Counted from the stretch's first letter, positions 28,145 to 38,457 are shown. The stretch is DNA of 64,000 bases from Halomonas sp. QHL1 (GCF_001882345.1 NZ_MINL01000001.1:1449705-1513704), one strand, 5' to 3'. The notes: a model not told the origin generated them from the letters alone. Made by a program: numbers and translations.

Positions 28145-30521
28145 CGTTAGGCTCCCTGGTTGTCACTTTGCTGCTATCGGCGGTTCTTGCGCTATTGCTT
28201 TCCCGATTGCCGTTTTCACCCTGACGCCCATCTCCATGGCGTAGCTTTAACATGGCGATAACGCCGATGGCAGCCAGCGCTAACACGAACATCTCACCTA
28301 ACGTATCCAGGGCCCGGTAATCGACCAAAATGACGTTGACGATATTGCGGCCATACGCCAAGGGCGCACTGTTCTCGATCATGTAGGTTGAAATGGGCTC
28401 AAACTGTTGAATGCTCCAGGAGGTCATAATCAGTAGGCAGATCAAGGTACCCACCATAGCGGCCACAACACCGTCTCGTATGCGCTCCAAGCTGGTGGAA
28501 AGATTTGAAAAGCGCGGCAGGCGGAACAGCACCAGTACCAGCAAAATAACCGTCAAGGTCTCTACCAGCAGCTGGGTAATCGCTAGATCTGGTGCACTGA
28601 ATAGAATAAAAATTAACGCAATGGAGAAACCCATGACACCTACGGAAACCACTGCCCCCAGCCGCGATCGAGAAATGGTCGCAAATAGTGCCCCCATCAC
28701 CATGGTGCCCGCCACAACCACCTCGTGGAAACGCACATCCAGATCAAAGGTAAACACTGGCGAATGGCGCAGCAGAATTGAATTACCGATCAGTGCAATG
28801 AGCGTGATTAACATCACCAGGATGTAGTTCCGCATATAGCCGTTTTGCAGTAGCCGTGTTTGCCACTCTGAGAAGTGCACAATGCCATTCATCATGCTTT
28901 CATAACCCGCCTCTGGGCCATGTCGCATTATCGGTGCCAACACAGTGAGCTTGCCACGCACGCTGTCCCAACGCTTAAACAGCAAAAAACCTAAACCAAG
29001 GCTAATAATCGACATTATCAACGCGACGTTGATGCCGTACCAAAGCGACAGCGCCACCTCTACTGTTTGCCCGGATATAGCCGTGGCGGTAGCGGTCAGT
29101 AATGCATCAGCTCCCAGCACAGCGGGCATCAGACCTAGCAGGAGCGACCCCAACGCGAGCAGCGCAGGCCCTATTAGCATGCTAAGCGGCGCTTCATGTG
29201 GTTCAAGCGGGGTGTGATGACGTTTACCGTAAAAAGGGCGTAACGCCACGATAAAGGCAACGGCAATAGTCAAAATGGATGCCAGAAAGGCAAACAATAT
29301 TAGTAGCGTTCGGAAGCTATCGGCGCCGAGTACTGATTCAAGCATCAGCTCTTTGCCGATAAAGCCGAGTAGCGGCGGCACACCGGCGAGCGAAAGTGCT
29401 GCCACCAAAGCAATGGTGGCGGTTACCGGCATCAGCGAGCGTAGCCCCCCCATCTGGGTGACATCTTTAGTGCCGGTTTCATGATCGAGAATACCGGCGA
29501 CCATAAACAGCGCCCCTTTATACAGCGAGTGCGCCAGCAGGAAGGTAACAAACGCGGTCATTGCATACTCGGTGCCGATGCCCAATAGCATCGTCAACGT
29601 GCCCAGCGCCATAATGGTCGAGTAAGCGAGCAGCTTTTTGATATTGGTGTGGTGAATCGCTAAAAACGCACCGACCAGCATCGTGGTCGCCCCCACCACG
29701 GAAAGAACACCAACCCACATCGCCGTGCCGCCAAGCTCCGGGTGTAAGCGTGCCAGCAGATAAATACCCGCCTTCACCATGGTGGCCGAGTGCAGGTAGG
29801 CAGAGACCGGCGTCGGCGCTGCCATGGCGTTGGGTAACCAGAAATGAAACGGAAACTGAGCCGATTTGGTGAAGGCGCCCAGCAGCAAACAGATCAGCAT
29901 GGGTGTGTAGAGCGCATGCTCACGCAGGTCAGCTTCCTGACTCAGAATCTCCGCCAGCGACCAGCTGCCGCTGGCAATTCCTAGCAGTACCAGCCCAGCC
30001 ATTAATGCTAACCCGCCCGCCACGGTAACGAATAAGCCCTGCCGCGCTGATTTACGTGCATTAATATCGGCGTGATTAAAACCAATCAGCAAATAGGAGG
30101 TAATGCTGGTCAGTTCCCAGAAAATAAATAGCGTAAAGAGTCCGTCAGCTAACACCAGCCCCAGCATCGACACCATGAAAGCGACTAAGGCGATATGGAA
30201 TCGAGCAAGATCAGGATGATCTTTCAGGTAGCCACCGGCATACACCAGGACACAGGCGCCCATAACGGTAATCAACAGCCCAAAGAGCAACGATAAACCG
30301 TCCAACAGGAAGGTAAGGCTGATCCCCAGCGAAGGCACCCACTGCCACTCTAAAAGCAGGCTGCCGTTCTCTATGACCTCTGGAGCCTGGAGTGCCAACC
30401 ACGCCGCAAGCCCGGCAGGAAACAGGGCCAGTACAAGACTGGTGCGCTGTCCAAACCAGCTGTTTAACATCGGCGACAGCGCGGCCAGCACGAAACCCAT
30501 TAAAACGGCGAGTTGTATCAA
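28137..30521 (-). CDS. mrpA: Mrp Na+/H+ antiporter subunit A
   Basis: 794 residues, about 20 membrane helices. The N-terminal 600 residues are NuoL-like, with [58 protein letters not shown] and [17 protein letters not shown]. The C-terminal part is NuoJ-like (about 690-770: [31 protein letters not shown]). It heads the operon for Na+ export and alkaline-pH homeostasis, a key trait in haloalkaliphiles. I place the start at TTG 30521 because AGGAGG lies 6 nt before it; the frame is open 38 codons further, including an ATG at 30554 without a ribosome site. Confidence 0.93.
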   Translation of the reverse strand: MIQLAVLMGFVLAALSPMLNSWFGQRTSLVLALFPAGLAAWLALQAPEVIENGSLLLEWQWVPSLGISLTFLLDGLSLLFGLLITVMGACVLVYAGGYLKDHPDLARFHIALVAFMVSMLGLVLADGLFTLFIFWELTSITSYLLIGFNHADINARKSARQGLFVTVAGGLALMAGLVLLGIASGSWSLAEILSQEADLREHALYTPMLICLLLGAFTKSAQFPFHFWLPNAMAAPTPVSAYLHSATMVKAGIYLLARLHPELGGTAMWVGVLSVVGATTMLVGAFLAIHHTNIKKLLAYSTIMALGTLTMLLGIGTEYAMTAFVTFLLAHSLYKGALFMVAGILDHETGTKDVTQMGGLRSLMPVTATIALVAALSLAGVPPLLGFIGKELMLESVLGADSFRTLLILFAFLASILTIAVAFIVALRPFYGKRHHTPLEPHEAPLSMLIGPALLALGSLLLGLMPAVLGADALLTATATAISGQTVEVALSLWYGINVALIMSIISLGLGFLLFKRWDSVRGKLTVLAPIMRHGPEAGYESMMNGIVHFSEWQTRLLQNGYMRNYILVMLITLIALIGNSILLRHSPVFTFDLDVRFHEVVVAGTMVMGALFATISRSRLGAVVSVGVMGFSIALIFILFSAPDLAITQLLVETLTVILLVLVLFRLPRFSNLSTSLERIRDGVVAAMVGTLICLLIMTSWSIQQFEPISTYMIENSAPLAYGRNIVNVILVDYRALDTLGEMFVLALAAIGVIAMLKLRHGDGRQGENGNRESNSARTADSSKVTTREPNDG

Positions 30522-30680
30522 GCGAAACCTCCTGAATAACGAAAGGCTCACCATCAGACAGTGGCTAAAGCCCAGGCATCGTGCCTTATCACTGGCATGC
30601 CAGCATTGGATAATAGTGATTCTAAAGTTGTACACCTTATATCAGTCAGTTTTGGCTGACCAGTCAAACCCTTAAACGCA

Positions 30681-30717
30681 AACAGCCGCAGGCGACTTAA
30701 CGTGCATTGCGGCTGTT
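30681..30717 (-). terminator. Stem-loop after hemH, possible terminator
   Basis: AACAGCCGCA (30681-30690) pairs with TGCGGCTGTT (30708-30717), with a 17-nt loop. Read on the minus strand it follows the hemH stop by 30 bp; the T run after it is short and broken (TTTGCGTTT), so the efficiency is uncertain. Confidence 0.5.
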
Positions 30718-30746
30718 GTTAGCTGGCATTTACGTCAAATAGTGCG

Positions 30747-31826
30747 TTAGGGAACTGATAGCCATCCTGCTAGCTCGTTGTTGATAACCGCTAGCAGAGC
30801 ATCGATATGGTCGTCGCGATCATTCAAGCAAGGTATATAACTAAACGTTTCGCCACCCGCTTCCATAAAGCTATCGCGGATCTCCTCTTCGATCTCCTCC
30901 AGAGTTTCAACACAGTCGGATGAGAAGGCAGGCGACATAATCGCAATGTGTTTATGCCCCTGTTCGGCGAGTTCCGCCACATGCTTAACGGTTTGCGGGC
31001 CGACCCATTTTTCGGGACCGAACTGCGACTGGAAAGCGGTATCCACTTCCTCTTTGCTAAAACCAAGCTTCTCGCGGAGCAGGCGCGTGGTTTTCTGGCA
31101 CTGACAGTGGTAAGGATCACCTTCCATTAGGTAGCGCTCGGGGACGCCATGGTAGCTGGCAACCAGTTTAGTAGGCCGGGACGAAAAACCGTCGTAGGCT
31201 TCTTGCACCGAATTGGCCAACGCCTGAATGTAAGCAGGATGTTCAAAATAAGCGGGCACCGTTCGTATATATGGCTGCCACTTCATTTTCATCAGGGTGC
31301 GAAACGCCTGATCATTCGCCGTTGCCGTGGTCGGTGAACCGTATTGGGGATAGAGCGGAAAAAACACGATTCGCTCACAGCCCTTCTCTTTTAATCGTGT
31401 CAGCACGCTTTCAGTCGAGGGGTTGCCATATCGCATGCAGAAATCGACTTCAACATCGTCACCGTAAAGCGCTTTTAACCGTGCGGTCATTTTTTCAGTC
31501 TGAGCGCGCGTCGTCGTCAGCAGCGGGCTTTCGTTTTTTTCATTATTCCAGATACTTCGGTAGGCCTTGCCCGATGAGAATGGACGCTTAGTCAAAATAA
31601 TCAGCTGTAGTAGCGGCTGCCATTTCCAACCGGCATAGTCGACCACGCGCTTATCAGAAAGAAATTCATTGAGGTAGCGACGCATTGACCAGTAGTCGGT
31701 GGCATCCGGGGTTCCCAAGTTCGCTAGCACCACACCCACTTTTGCACGCGGTACCGGCGGATGATCGCTGGGTGCATGGGCCAAGCGGCCCTCGCCCGGC
31801 TGGTCCTTGACGACATTTTCGGTCAT
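30747..31826 (-). CDS. hemH: Ferrochelatase
   Basis: 359 residues. It inserts Fe2+ into protoporphyrin IX, the last step of haem synthesis. The substrate His lies in SYHGVPERYLMEGDPYHCQCQ, and GPEKWVGPQTVKHVAELAEQGHKHIAIMSPAFSSDCVETLEEI is the C-terminal signature with the metal-binding Glu. NLGTPDATDYWSMRRYL opens the fold after a 30-residue leader. Divergent from the photolyase gene. Confidence 0.97.
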   Translation of the reverse strand: MTENVVKDQPGEGRLAHAPSDHPPVPRAKVGVVLANLGTPDATDYWSMRRYLNEFLSDKRVVDYAGWKWQPLLQLIILTKRPFSSGKAYRSIWNNEKNESPLLTTTRAQTEKMTARLKALYGDDVEVDFCMRYGNPSTESVLTRLKEKGCERIVFFPLYPQYGSPTTATANDQAFRTLMKMKWQPYIRTVPAYFEHPAYIQALANSVQEAYDGFSSRPTKLVASYHGVPERYLMEGDPYHCQCQKTTRLLREKLGFSKEEVDTAFQSQFGPEKWVGPQTVKHVAELAEQGHKHIAIMSPAFSSDCVETLEEIEEEIRDSFMEAGGETFSYIPCLNDRDDHIDALLAVINNELAGWLSVP

Positions 31827-31955
31827 TAATCATGCTCCTGAAAAATAGCGGTGGCACTAAAACCAATAAAAACTAACTAAATGCTACCACTTTTCGGCAC
31901 AGCGACGGCATAAAGTTATACTATCGACATTATTTGTACAGCTACAGGTTAACTC

Positions 31956-33569
31956 ATGTCCAAGCCTTTGCTTTTGGTGCTCGGCGATCAGCTCTCTTTT
32001 TCACTTACAACGCTGCAAAACCCGCCCGACAATGCCGTGGTTGCCCTGTGCGAAGTCGCCGAGGAAGCGCGCTATGTGCCCCACCATATTCACAAAATAG
32101 GCCTCTTTTTGGCCGCCATGCGTCACTTTACCCAGGCTCTGCGCGAAAAGGGCTTTCAGGTGCACTACAGCGCTCTGGACGATGCGGATAACTGCCACTC
32201 TCTCATAGAGGAAGCCGAACGCATCGCTCAACAGTATGGTTGCGATGAGATACGCGTTGCCCGACCGGGCGAATGGCGGCTATGGCAGGCGATGCAACCA
32301 CGCCAACACGCAACGATTCCGTGGCGGCTACTTGAGGACGAGCGCTTTTTCACCACCCCCGATGATTTCGCTAACTGGGCCAAAGGCCGCAAGCAGCTGC
32401 GCCTTGAGTACTTTTACCGGGAACAGCGCAAGCGCACCGGGTACTTGATGGAGGGCGACGAACCCGTTGGCGGCAAGTGGAATTTTGACCACGACAATCG
32501 CCAGCCTATCAAAGCTTCACTGGATTTCCCTGAGCTACCTCAACATCGCCAGGATGCACTGACAAAAGCCGCTCTGGCTGATGCCGAACGCCACTTTAGC
32601 GATCATATGGGCACATTGGCGAACTTTAACCTTCCGGTGACACGGCGGCAGGCATTAGTGGATCTCAAGCATTTTATAAACCATGGACTGGCTGATTTTG
32701 GCCGCTATCAGGATGCGATTAGCGATTCAGCGCCCTATCTTTATCACTCGCGGCTCTCAGCCGCGATGAACATCGGCTTGCTGTCGCCTCATGAAGTCTG
32801 CGCAGCCGCCGAGCAGCGCTACTATGACGGCGACGTGCCGATCAACGCCGTCGAGGGGTTTATCCGCCAAATACTTGGCTGGCGCGAGTACGTGCGTGGG
32901 CTCTACTGGACACAGATGCCCAGCTACAAAAGCTCGAATCAGCTAGGTTTTGAGCGCGATCTGCCCGCGTATTACTGGGATGCTGATACCGATATGCGCT
33001 GCCTGCAGCGCGCTATTCAGATGACCATCGATAATAGCTACGCCCATCATATTCAACGACTGATGGTCACGGGCAATTTCGCCCTACTGTGCGGGGTTAA
33101 ACCCGAAGCGCTTTGCGACTGGTACTTGGCGGTTTATGCCGATGCCAGTGAATGGGTGGAACTGCCTAATACCTTGGGTATGGTGTTGCATGCCGACGGC
33201 GGTTTAATGGGCTCAAAACCCTACTGCGCCTCGGGTAAGTATATCGACAAAATGTCCGATCATTGTCAGCACTGCCGTTATTCACCCAAGCAGGTCACTG
33301 GCCCCAAGGCCTGCCCTTTTAACAGTCTTTACTGGCACTTCCTTGAAACCAACGCTGAACGCCTGAATAAGAATCCGCGCATGAAGCTGATTTACGGCTC
33401 GCTTAACCGCATGGCCGATGAGAAGCGCGAGGCTATCCGCCAACAGGCTGAGCACTTTTTGGATCGACTGGAAACATCGCCGGGCTACGGGCAACCCTGC
33501 CATACCGCAGGCTATGCGAACACCACGATCAAGGCCAGTACGATCGATACCAATAAGGAGTCACAATGA
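31956..33569 (+). CDS. Fe-S bacterial cryptochrome/(6-4) photolyase (PhrB-like, FeS-BCP)
   Basis: 537 residues. The N-terminal antenna domain begins KPLLLVLGDQLSFSLTTLQ, the photolyase-related (PF04244) pattern. The cluster cysteines are at 349, 437, 440 and 453. This spacing matches, offset by one, the four [4Fe-4S] ligands known in Agrobacterium PhrB (350, 438, 441, 454). LPNTLGMVLHADGGLMGSKPY is the conserved C-terminal FAD-domain segment. The family repairs (6-4) photoproducts. It overlaps the DCC gene by 4 nt. Divergent from hemH across a 129-bp gap. Confidence 0.94.
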   Translation: MSKPLLLVLGDQLSFSLTTLQNPPDNAVVALCEVAEEARYVPHHIHKIGLFLAAMRHFTQALREKGFQVHYSALDDADNCHSLIEEAERIAQQYGCDEIRVARPGEWRLWQAMQPRQHATIPWRLLEDERFFTTPDDFANWAKGRKQLRLEYFYREQRKRTGYLMEGDEPVGGKWNFDHDNRQPIKASLDFPELPQHRQDALTKAALADAERHFSDHMGTLANFNLPVTRRQALVDLKHFINHGLADFGRYQDAISDSAPYLYHSRLSAAMNIGLLSPHEVCAAAEQRYYDGDVPINAVEGFIRQILGWREYVRGLYWTQMPSYKSSNQLGFERDLPAYYWDADTDMRCLQRAIQMTIDNSYAHHIQRLMVTGNFALLCGVKPEALCDWYLAVYADASEWVELPNTLGMVLHADGGLMGSKPYCASGKYIDKMSDHCQHCRYSPKQVTGPKACPFNSLYWHFLETNAERLNKNPRMKLIYGSLNRMADEKREAIRQQAEHFLDRLETSPGYGQPCHTAGYANTTIKASTIDTNKESQ

Positions 33570-33964
33570 GCCGCTACACACCGCTAAACGCTGCACCACC
33601 GGTGACGCTATTTCACGACGGCCACTGTCCGTTCTGCCAGCAGGAAGTCGCGTGGCTGGAAAAGCATCGCCATCGGGAACACATCGCGCTGGTGGATATT
33701 CAGGCCAGTGATTTTAACGCCCAGGCGTATGGGCAAGAATTTAACGCCATGATGGGGCAATTACACCTACTTGATAGCCAAGGAAATTGGTACATCGGCA
33801 TGGATGCCAGCCGTGCCCTCTATGCAGTGTTGGGCTACCGGCGGCTGGTGAGGCTTTCGTGCTTACCGGGAGTACGCGGCGTAATGAATGCCGGTTACCG
33901 ATTTTTTGCCCGTCGCCGAATTCGGCTTGGGCAGTGGTGGGAAAAGCGTCAGACTAAAAGTTGA
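33566..33964 (+). CDS. DCC-family (DUF393) thiol-disulfide oxidoreductase-like protein
   Basis: 132 residues; begins after a short leader with TLFHDGHCPFCQQEVAWL, the D-G-x-C-x-x-C motif that names the DCC family, and carries GMDASRALYAVLGYRRL. Thioredoxin-like fold inferred. Its ATG overlaps the photolyase stop (ATGA), so the two are translated together. The biochemical role is not known. Confidence 0.9.
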   Translation: MSRYTPLNAAPPVTLFHDGHCPFCQQEVAWLEKHRHREHIALVDIQASDFNAQAYGQEFNAMMGQLHLLDSQGNWYIGMDASRALYAVLGYRRLVRLSCLPGVRGVMNAGYRFFARRRIRLGQWWEKRQTKS

Positions 33965-33979
33965 TGGGTGTGAATAGCA

Positions 33980-34282
33980 TTAAAAAACAAGCGGCATACG
34001 CGATGTCAGCGGCTCACTGTAGTGCGCATCGCGGCCAATCACTTCATCGTGTGGCACATGCTGTACCAAGTAAGCACGGTGAATTCCGGCGCGCTTGAGA
34101 TCCATATAGGCATCATCCAGCGAGCGAAACAGCATCGGCTTGCCACGCTGCGTCAACATATGGCGCTCGCCTTCAACGTCTTCCAGCTCAACCTGATAAA
34201 AACGGCTCCCCGAATGGGTAATCACGCGAATTTCAAAGTTGTCGTGACTGGCGACAAACTGCTTAAGATCCTTAAGTTCCAT
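33980..34282 (-). CDS. DUF6482-like small protein
   Basis: 100 residues, soluble. The pattern ELKDLKQFVASHDNFEIRVITHSGSRFYQVELEDVEGERHMLTQRGKPMLFRSLDDAYMDLKRAGI followed by AYLVQHVPHDEVIG fits DUF6482 as I remember it, a family found in gammaproteobacteria with no known role. GGAGGGAACC precedes the ATG. Convergent with the DCC gene (15 bp apart). Confidence 0.75.
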   Translation of the reverse strand: MELKDLKQFVASHDNFEIRVITHSGSRFYQVELEDVEGERHMLTQRGKPMLFRSLDDAYMDLKRAGIHRAYLVQHVPHDEVIGRDAHYSEPLTSRMPLVF

Positions 34283-34467
34283 GGTTCCCTCCTATTATTT
34301 GGCTATTTCATACATTATGACATCAGGGCACAGCATGGCTGCACCCCGTGACACTTCAATTGCCCTATCATTGCAATGTAATGACAATAAGCAATAACCA
34401 GACATTAATAGCTAGGAGGTCAATAGTGCAAGAGAGTTCCTGACCGTAAGGTCAAGACATCAATCGA

Positions 34468-34761
34468 TTATTGGTATTCAGAGGGGTCGATGGCTTTACC
34501 CAGCGAATTGCGATCAATCCAGTTGCCGCCTTTAGTCTCTTTGTAGCGGAACACTACCTTGTCCCCCACCGTAACGGGTAACTCGCCGTCTTCGGTCTGG
34601 TAGCTATACTTCTCGCCTGCCACAACCAAATGGTAGCGATACAGGTCTGGCATACCCAACCACTCTTTAAAAGGGCCTTCCCGCTCTATCGCCTCTAGTT
34701 CACCGCGACCTTCTAACTTAGGAAGACGCTGCCGGTTACCGCGCCGAAATCCACCTGCCAT
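34468..34761 (-). CDS. Hypothetical protein, 97 residues
   Basis: Not recognised. A basic start (MAGGFRRGNRQRLPKL) is followed by a mostly beta-strand pattern (YRYHLVVAGEKYSYQTEDGELPVTVGDKVVFRYKE), which would fit a small OB- or SH3-like barrel. No signal peptide or membrane segment. It lies 80 bp beyond dnaB on the same strand and may be read through from it. Codon use looks like that of its neighbours. Confidence 0.7.
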   Translation of the reverse strand: MAGGFRRGNRQRLPKLEGRGELEAIEREGPFKEWLGMPDLYRYHLVVAGEKYSYQTEDGELPVTVGDKVVFRYKETKGGNWIDRNSLGKAIDPSEYQ

Positions 34762-34841
34762 TTGCTGCTCCCGTTTTTTACATATCGTGGGTGGGGCATT
34801 ATACGAACTCGCTCCCCACCCTCAAGTGACTCATTACAAAG

Positions 34842-36230
34842 CTAGTCGCCAAACGCTTGACCGTAGCTATCCGGGGCCAAATCCTCAAAGCGGGTATATT
34901 TGCCGATAAACGCCATATGCACCGTGCCGATAGGGCCATTACGCTGCTTACCGATAATTAACTCAGCAATACCCTGATTGTCGGGATTATCTGGATTATA
35001 GACTTCATCGCGATAAACGAAGGCAATAACGTCCGCATCCTGCTCAATCGCTCCAGATTCCCTAAGATCCGACATGACCGGACGCTTGTTGGGACGCTGC
35101 TCCAAGGAGCGGTTCAACTGAGAAAGTGCCACAACAGGGCAATTAAACTCTTTCGCCAACCCCTTCAAGGAGCGCGAAATCTCGGAAATCTCACCGGTGC
35201 GGTTTTCGTTAAAGCCGGGAATCTGCATTAACTGCAGATAATCGATCATGACCAGCGCGATATTGCCATGTTCACGCACCACACGGCGCAACCGTGAGCG
35301 CATCTCGTTAGGCGACAAGGCGGCAGTGTCATCAATAAATAGCTGCTTGTCTTTGAGCAGATTAACCGCGGAGGTTAAGCGCGGCCAATCCTCATCTTCC
35401 AACTGGCCGGTACGCACGCGGGTTTGATCAATTCGGCCCAGCGACGACAGCATCCTCAGCATAAGCGATTCTGCGGGCATCTCCATGGAGAACACCATGA
35501 CCGGCTTGTCGCTGGAAATAACCGCATGCTCAACCAGATTCATGGCGAAAGTGGTTTTACCCATTGAGGGACGGCCTGCAATCACCACCATATCCGAAGG
35601 CTGTAAACCGGTGGTCATTTCATCCAGGTCACGGAAACCCGTGGAAAGCCCGGTCATCTCACCTTTAAGGTTAAACAGCTCGTCAATGCGATCAACGGCT
35701 TTGGTCAATAGATCACTCATGCCGATAGGGCCGCCCGTTTTAGGACGCTCCTCGGCAATCTGGAATACCAGCCGCTCGGCTTCGTTGAGCAACTCATCCG
35801 CCGGGCGCCCCTGGGGGGTAAAGGCACTATCGGCAATTTGATTAGCGGCACGGATCAGCTTACGCAGCGTTGCCCGCTCACGCACAATATCCGCGTAGGC
35901 GCGAATATTACTGGCGGAGGGCGTGTTACGGGCCAATTCAGCCAGAAACGCCAGACCGCCTACCGTATCCAAATGATCACGCGCTTCTAGCGCTTCGGAA
36001 AGAGTCACCACGTCTAATGGCTGACCGGCTTCAGCCAGATGAATCATCACGTTGAACACCAAACGGTGCTCATAGCGGTAAAAATCATCAGCGACTAACC
36101 GCTCTGAGACGTTATCCCAGGCCTGGTTGTCTAGCATGAGCCCGCCGAGTACCGATTGCTCTGCCTCCAACGAATGCGGCGGCAGTTTTAACGCTGCCGT
36201 TTCTTTATCAGCAGAAGGCTGGTCCTGCAT
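34842..36230 (-). CDS. dnaB: Replicative DNA helicase DnaB
   Basis: 462 residues, the usual length. An N-terminal DnaB domain (about 15-120: PPHSLEAEQSVLGGLMLDN) binds primase; a RecA-type helicase domain has Walker A AGRPSMGKTTFAMN near residue 215, Walker B ALVMIDYLQLM, and the SDLRESGAIEQDADVIAFVYRDE motif. No intein. Upstream is a strong terminator shared with rplI. Confidence 0.98.
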   Translation of the reverse strand: MQDQPSADKETAALKLPPHSLEAEQSVLGGLMLDNQAWDNVSERLVADDFYRYEHRLVFNVMIHLAEAGQPLDVVTLSEALEARDHLDTVGGLAFLAELARNTPSASNIRAYADIVRERATLRKLIRAANQIADSAFTPQGRPADELLNEAERLVFQIAEERPKTGGPIGMSDLLTKAVDRIDELFNLKGEMTGLSTGFRDLDEMTTGLQPSDMVVIAGRPSMGKTTFAMNLVEHAVISSDKPVMVFSMEMPAESLMLRMLSSLGRIDQTRVRTGQLEDEDWPRLTSAVNLLKDKQLFIDDTAALSPNEMRSRLRRVVREHGNIALVMIDYLQLMQIPGFNENRTGEISEISRSLKGLAKEFNCPVVALSQLNRSLEQRPNKRPVMSDLRESGAIEQDADVIAFVYRDEVYNPDNPDNQGIAELIIGKQRNGPIGTVHMAFIGKYTRFEDLAPDSYGQAFGD

Positions 36231-36395
36231 AGCGCGCTCCTTTAAACACTACTGCGTAGCCGGTGAAAATGCTTATCTTAGCCGCCGACATACAGTGCGA
36301 CTACCAGCATGATGAAGACATTGTCTTAAAATACCCAGCCGAGATGAACTAGATAATTTAGGCAACACCCGGAAATAGCTAATACCCAGAAAAAC

Positions 36396-36425
36396 AAAAG
36401 GCGCGGGAAAATACCCGCGCCTTTT
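36396..36425. terminator. Strong stem-loop terminator between rplI and dnaB
   Basis: AAAAGGCGCGGG pairs with CCCGCGCCTTTT (12 bp) with a 6-nt loop. Located 62 bp after the rplI stop on the minus strand and about 165 bp before dnaB. Symmetric A and T runs allow action on either strand. Confidence 0.9.
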
Positions 36426-36487
36426 GAGGCAGCTATATTAGCTACAGCTAGTAACCACGTTACGTCGTTACTAACTTACTCTCTCTA

Positions 36488-36934
36488 TTACTCTGCAACT
36501 ACCACGACGCGTACAACAGCATCCACTTCAGCGTGCAAGTGAAGGGTGATGTCGTATTCGCCGGTTTGGCGAATCGGGCCAGTCGGCATACGAACTTCGC
36601 TCTTGGCAACATCGATGCCAGCAGAGGAAATAGCGTCAGCCAGGTCACGCGGACCGATAGAACCAAACAGCTTGCCTTCATCGCCTGCTTTGGAAACCAA
36701 AGACAGCTCGATGTCGTTTAGCTGCTCAGCGCGCGTTTCGGCTTCTGCCTTACGCTCAGCGGCTTGCGCTTCGAGCTCAGCACGCTGTGCTTCAAACGCT
36801 TCGATGTTGTCTTTGGTGGCCGGTACGGCTAAGCCGTAAGGCACCAAGTAGTTACGACCATAACCAGGCTTCACGGTGACCTTGTCACCCAGGCCGCCCA
36901 GCTTACCAATGTTGTCGAGCAGAATGACTTCCAT
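36488..36934 (-). CDS. rplI: 50S ribosomal protein L9
   Basis: 148 residues with [37 protein letters not shown], the L9 N-terminal domain and signature, a long helix (about 42-75), and the C-terminal domain. Last gene of the rpsF operon. Confidence 0.98.
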   Translation of the reverse strand: MEVILLDNIGKLGGLGDKVTVKPGYGRNYLVPYGLAVPATKDNIEAFEAQRAELEAQAAERKAEAETRAEQLNDIELSLVSKAGDEGKLFGSIGPRDLADAISSAGIDVAKSEVRMPTGPIRQTGEYDITLHLHAEVDAVVRVVVVAE

Positions 36935-36949
36935 CTCGTAAACCTCTTG

Positions 36950-37804
36950 TCAGTTGCTGCGGGCAAGGCGTGCGCGAACGTTCGCGAATGTATCAATCAG
37001 CCCCAACAGCAGCACAATGAGAATCGTGGGCCAGGTCGTGATCAGTAGCACATAAAATGCTACCAGCCACAGCCCGTTCATCCCCTTTATTCCAATAAAC
37101 CCGTGCACTAACGCAACGCCAGCTACCAACAGCGGAATCCAACCAAGCATCGCCAGCGCATGAGCGCCTAGCAGCATACCTATCACCCCAATGACGACTA
37201 GCACGGCCAGCTCTTTAGGGGTCAAGCGCAGTGCGTGGAACTCTTCGCGAAAGCCACCTGGGTTGTACAACCCAGCCTGCCAACTACGCGCAAGTGCCAA
37301 ACACACGATGGCTGCCAACAGCACCACAAGCCCGGTCACTCCACCCACCACCAGTGCGGCAATGGTTGAAGTATCGTAGCCTTGATTGGCAAATTCCGTG
37401 AGCATGCGATCCACTTCTTCTGAACCTTCCCGCAATTGCTCAAGCATTAGCTCAGTGCCACCTGGCGGACTGAAGATGCCGAGCTGAACCATGACGGCGG
37501 CGACTAATGTCCCCACAATCAAGGTTTCACCCCAACGCATCCTCTCGCGCAGGATAACGGCCATCAGCGTTACCAGCAGTATGCTAGCAAGCGGAATCAC
37601 GTCACCCTGAGCCCACCACCAGCCGGCTGGTAGTGCTGCAGCGATGATGACTGGCAGCGCAGGTGCAAAACCTTTGCGTAGAGTCATCAACGCAGCGATA
37701 GCTGCTCCTAACCAGAACAGCCAAGGCACTAGCGTTGCCAGGGCCGCCCCGCCTGCAGCGTAAGGCGTGCCCCGCATTAGCCATCGGGCTAGTGCCAGCA
37801 TCAC
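36950..37804 (-). CDS. DUF2232-like membrane protein in the rpsF-rplI operon
   Basis: 284 residues with about eight hydrophobic segments; GLVVLLAAIVCLALARSWQAGLYNPGGFREEFHALRL sits in the middle. A membrane gene at this place between rpsR and rplI is common in pseudomonads and relatives and is usually annotated DUF2232/YybS-like. Function unknown. Spacing to both neighbours is 9-15 bp, so it belongs to the ribosomal transcript. Confidence 0.85.
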   Translation of the reverse strand: MMLALARWLMRGTPYAAGGAALATLVPWLFWLGAAIAALMTLRKGFAPALPVIIAAALPAGWWWAQGDVIPLASILLVTLMAVILRERMRWGETLIVGTLVAAVMVQLGIFSPPGGTELMLEQLREGSEEVDRMLTEFANQGYDTSTIAALVVGGVTGLVVLLAAIVCLALARSWQAGLYNPGGFREEFHALRLTPKELAVLVVIGVIGMLLGAHALAMLGWIPLLVAGVALVHGFIGIKGMNGLWLVAFYVLLITTWPTILIVLLLGLIDTFANVRARLARSN

Positions 37805-37813
37805 GTTAAACGC

Positions 37814-38041
37814 TTACTGGTGGCTATCGGAGTAGGGCAGCAGTGCCAGATAACGCGAACGCTTGATAGCGGTCGCCAACTGACGCTGATAGCGTGCTTT
37901 GGTGCCGGTAATACGGCTTGGAACGATCTTGCCGGTTTCGGTGATGTAAGCCTTCAGCGTGTCCAGATCTTTGTAATCGATCTGCTTGATGCCTTCAGCG
38001 GTGAAGCGGCAAAACTTACGGCGACGGAAAAAACGTGCCAT
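37814..38041 (-). CDS. rpsR: 30S ribosomal protein S18
   Basis: 75 residues, [33 protein letters not shown] then [25 protein letters not shown], the S18 signature. One Cys is kept at residue 11. Between rpsF and the membrane gene. Confidence 0.98.
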   Translation of the reverse strand: MARFFRRRKFCRFTAEGIKQIDYKDLDTLKAYITETGKIVPSRITGTKARYQRQLATAIKRSRYLALLPYSDSHQ

Positions 38042-38074
38042 GGACTAGCTCCTTAAAACGTGCAGTGAATAAAA

Positions 38075-38452
38075 TCAGGCAGTTTCTTCTTCTTCAGCGC
38101 GCGGTTTTTCTTCGCGACGCGGACGTTTTTCTTCTGCCGGTTTCATCATCGGGGAAGCTTCAGTAACAGCTTCTTTGCAGCGAACAACCAGGCTGCGGAT
38201 GATGGCGTCGTTGTAACGGAAGATGTTCTCGATCTCGTCGAGAGTCTCGCCGCTACATTCAACGTTCATCAGCACGTAGTGGGCTTTGTGGATCTTGTTG
38301 ATCGGGTAAGCCAAGTGACGACGGCCCCAATCTTCTAGACGATGCACAGTGCCGCTGTTTTCGGTAACGATGCTGGTGTAGCGCTCAACCATCGCCGGCA
38401 CCTGCTCGCTTTGATCCGGGTGGACCATAAACACGATTTCGTAATGACGCAT
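38075..38452 (-). CDS. rpsF: 30S ribosomal protein S6
   Basis: 125 residues: [25 protein letters not shown], the S6 opening, [22 protein letters not shown], and a charged tail of Lys/Glu/Arg. First gene of the operon; its leader can form a structure that covers the ribosome site. Confidence 0.98.
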   Translation of the reverse strand: MRHYEIVFMVHPDQSEQVPAMVERYTSIVTENSGTVHRLEDWGRRHLAYPINKIHKAHYVLMNVECSGETLDEIENIFRYNDAIIRSLVVRCKEAVTEASPMMKPAEEKRPRREEKPRAEEEETA

Positions 38453-38457
38453 GGGAT

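Noticed and set aside
31827..31955. CarH/LitR-like repeats before the Fe-S photolyase.
   Set aside because: One TGTACA is present, but no second T-N2-ACA unit at 11-bp spacing was found.
34427..34441. Five-codon leader peptide (GTG start after AGGAGG).
   Set aside because: Good ribosome site, but the frame is only five codons, no attenuator structure follows, and the next gene is on the other strand.
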